Shown: piece after piece, positions 62,209-64,000 of the stretch
How the letters are laid out: every line of letters begins with the position of its first letter
How positions within the stretch are numbered: position 1 is the first letter of the stretch
Origin: Stella humosa
GTDB lineage: Bacteria; Pseudomonadota; Alphaproteobacteria; ATCC43930; Allostellaceae
NCBI RefSeq assembly: GCF_006738645.1
Contig: NZ_AP019700.1
Location: forward strand, 4,508,001-4,572,000
Length of the DNA: 64,000 nt
Direction: 5' to 3'
Translations under genes and position numbers: made by a program
The notes under the pieces: model-generated
Databases searched by the model: none
What the model saw: only the letters and a program-made list of their open reading frames with translations
Told to the model about the DNA's origin: nothing

Positions 62209-62520
62209 ATGTACGCAGTCATCCGAACCGGCGGCAAGCAATACAAAGTCGCCAAGGACGACGTTATCGTCGTCGAGAAGCTCGAAGCCGAACCCGGCTC
62301 CGCGATCACGATCGGCGACGTGCTGATGGTCGGCGGCGAGGCTGGCGTCACCGTCGGCAGCCCGCTGGTTGCCGGTGCCGCCGTCACGGCTGAGGTCGTG
62401 AGCCAGGGCAAGGGCGAGAAAGTCATCATCTTCAAGAAGAAGCGGCGCCAGAATTATCGCCGCAAGCGTGGGCATCGCCAGATGCACACGGTCTTGAAGA
62501 TCACCGGCATCGCCGCCTGA
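62209..62520 (+). CDS. rplU: 50S ribosomal protein L21
   Basis: 103-residue protein that binds 23S rRNA near L20. Begins [18 protein letters not shown], and the basic signature [20 protein letters not shown] is at about residues 75-94. Ends KITGI. Its ribosome-binding site is weak, but the order rplU-rpmA-obgE is near universal. Confidence 0.98.
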   Translation: MYAVIRTGGKQYKVAKDDVIVVEKLEAEPGSAITIGDVLMVGGEAGVTVGSPLVAGAAVTAEVVSQGKGEKVIIFKKKRRQNYRRKRGHRQMHTVLKITGIAA

Positions 62521-62533
62521 CGGAGTAGTCACG

Positions 62534-62809
62534 ATGGCACACAAGAAAGCAGGCGGTAGCTCCCGCAACGGCCGCGATTCCGCCGGCCGACGCCTTGGCG
62601 TGAAGCGTTTCGGCGGCCAGCATGTGCTGGCCGGCAACATCCTGGTCCGCCAGCGCGGGACGAAGTTCCACGCCGGCGAGCATGTCGGGATGGGCCGCGA
62701 CCACACGCTGTTCGCCCTGACGGACGGCCATGTCGCGTTCGGCATCCATCACGGCAAGACCCTGATCTCGGTGGTCCCGGTCGCGATCGAGGCGATGCCG
62801 GCCGAGTAA
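62534..62809 (+). CDS. rpmA: 50S ribosomal protein L27
   Basis: 91-residue protein near the peptidyl-transferase centre. Starts [16 protein letters not shown] with the conserved [11 protein letters not shown] segment. Ribosome-binding site GGAG about nine bases before the ATG. 13 bases after rplU. Confidence 0.98.
   Translation: MAHKKAGGSSRNGRDSAGRRLGVKRFGGQHVLAGNILVRQRGTKFHAGEHVGMGRDHTLFALTDGHVAFGIHHGKTLISVVPVAIEAMPAE

Positions 62810-64000
<1,191 letters not shown>

Overview
The window looks like chromosome from a high-GC alphaproteobacterium, probably a Rhodospirillales-type lineage. The grounds are a very G+C-rich, tightly packed sequence, a short C-terminal-only HPr kinase beside EIIA-Man/HPr/EI, two DUF-type small proteins common in this class, an ETF-ubiquinone oxidoreductase, heterotetrameric sarcosine oxidase, and the rplU-rpmA-obgE block. 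The species assignment is inference. No rRNA, tRNA, insertion sequence, prophage or CRISPR array was seen. No gene-free gap exceeds 300 bases; the longest are 4057-4235 and 49896-50058.

Layout. 1-4.8 kb: ligA, a convergent Xaa-Pro aminopeptidase, and two small proteins (one DUF1127) behind a perfect palindrome. 4.9-9.7 kb (minus): phosphotransferase, uvrD, pcp, prmA. 9.9-13.2 kb (minus): uracil-DNA glycosylase, lytic transglycosylase, moaB. 13.3-17.6 kb (plus): ETF-QO, a TPR protein, ispE. 17.6-21.5 kb (minus): hprK-rapZ-EIIA-HPr-EI, a regulatory phosphotransfer chain with no sugar permease in view. 21.6-25.0 kb (plus): DUF4394 protein, epimerase, GNAT, TRIC-type channel. 25.0-29.7 kb (minus): a thiamine-diphosphate enzyme, a GNAT, an acyl-CoA synthetase and a phosphonopyruvate hydrolase. 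29.8-30.7 kb (plus): cupin and a ParE-type toxin-antitoxin pair. 30.7-34.1 kb (minus): aldehyde dehydrogenase, gamma-glutamyltransferase, DUF3297. 34.2-42.0 kb (minus): DUF2126/transglutaminase, fused circularly permuted ATP-grasp/alpha-E protein, second transglutaminase, MsrQ-like haem protein.

42.1-43.9 kb (plus): a TumE-like toxin with an HTH partner, then a sulfotransferase. 43.9-49.9 kb (minus): complete Mrp Na+/H+ antiporter, with A and B fused. 50.1-52.7 kb (minus): a divergent M19 'dipeptidase' and an ABC substrate-binding protein. 52.8-54.6 kb (plus): CocE/NonD hydrolase, converging on a frameshifted TetR regulator. 55.2-62.1 kb (plus): soxB-soxD-soxA-soxG followed by a FemAB/GNAT-like protein and a glycosyltransferase. 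62.2-64.0 kb (plus): rplU-rpmA, terminator, obgE and the first bases of a likely proB.

Most informative signals. (1) The TetR gene at 54488-55185 carries a single-base deletion inside its HTH region. (2) The TumE-like module has a 17-base inverted repeat filling its promoter spacer, a second copy of the core inside the gene, and probably a leaderless start. (3) The PEP-mutase-superfamily protein carries the diagnostic Thr118 of phosphonopyruvate hydrolase. (4) The ATP-grasp/alpha-E/transglutaminase cluster looks like a peptide-ligation and cleavage system of unknown substrate. (5) The M19 protein has lost its first-site metal ligands.
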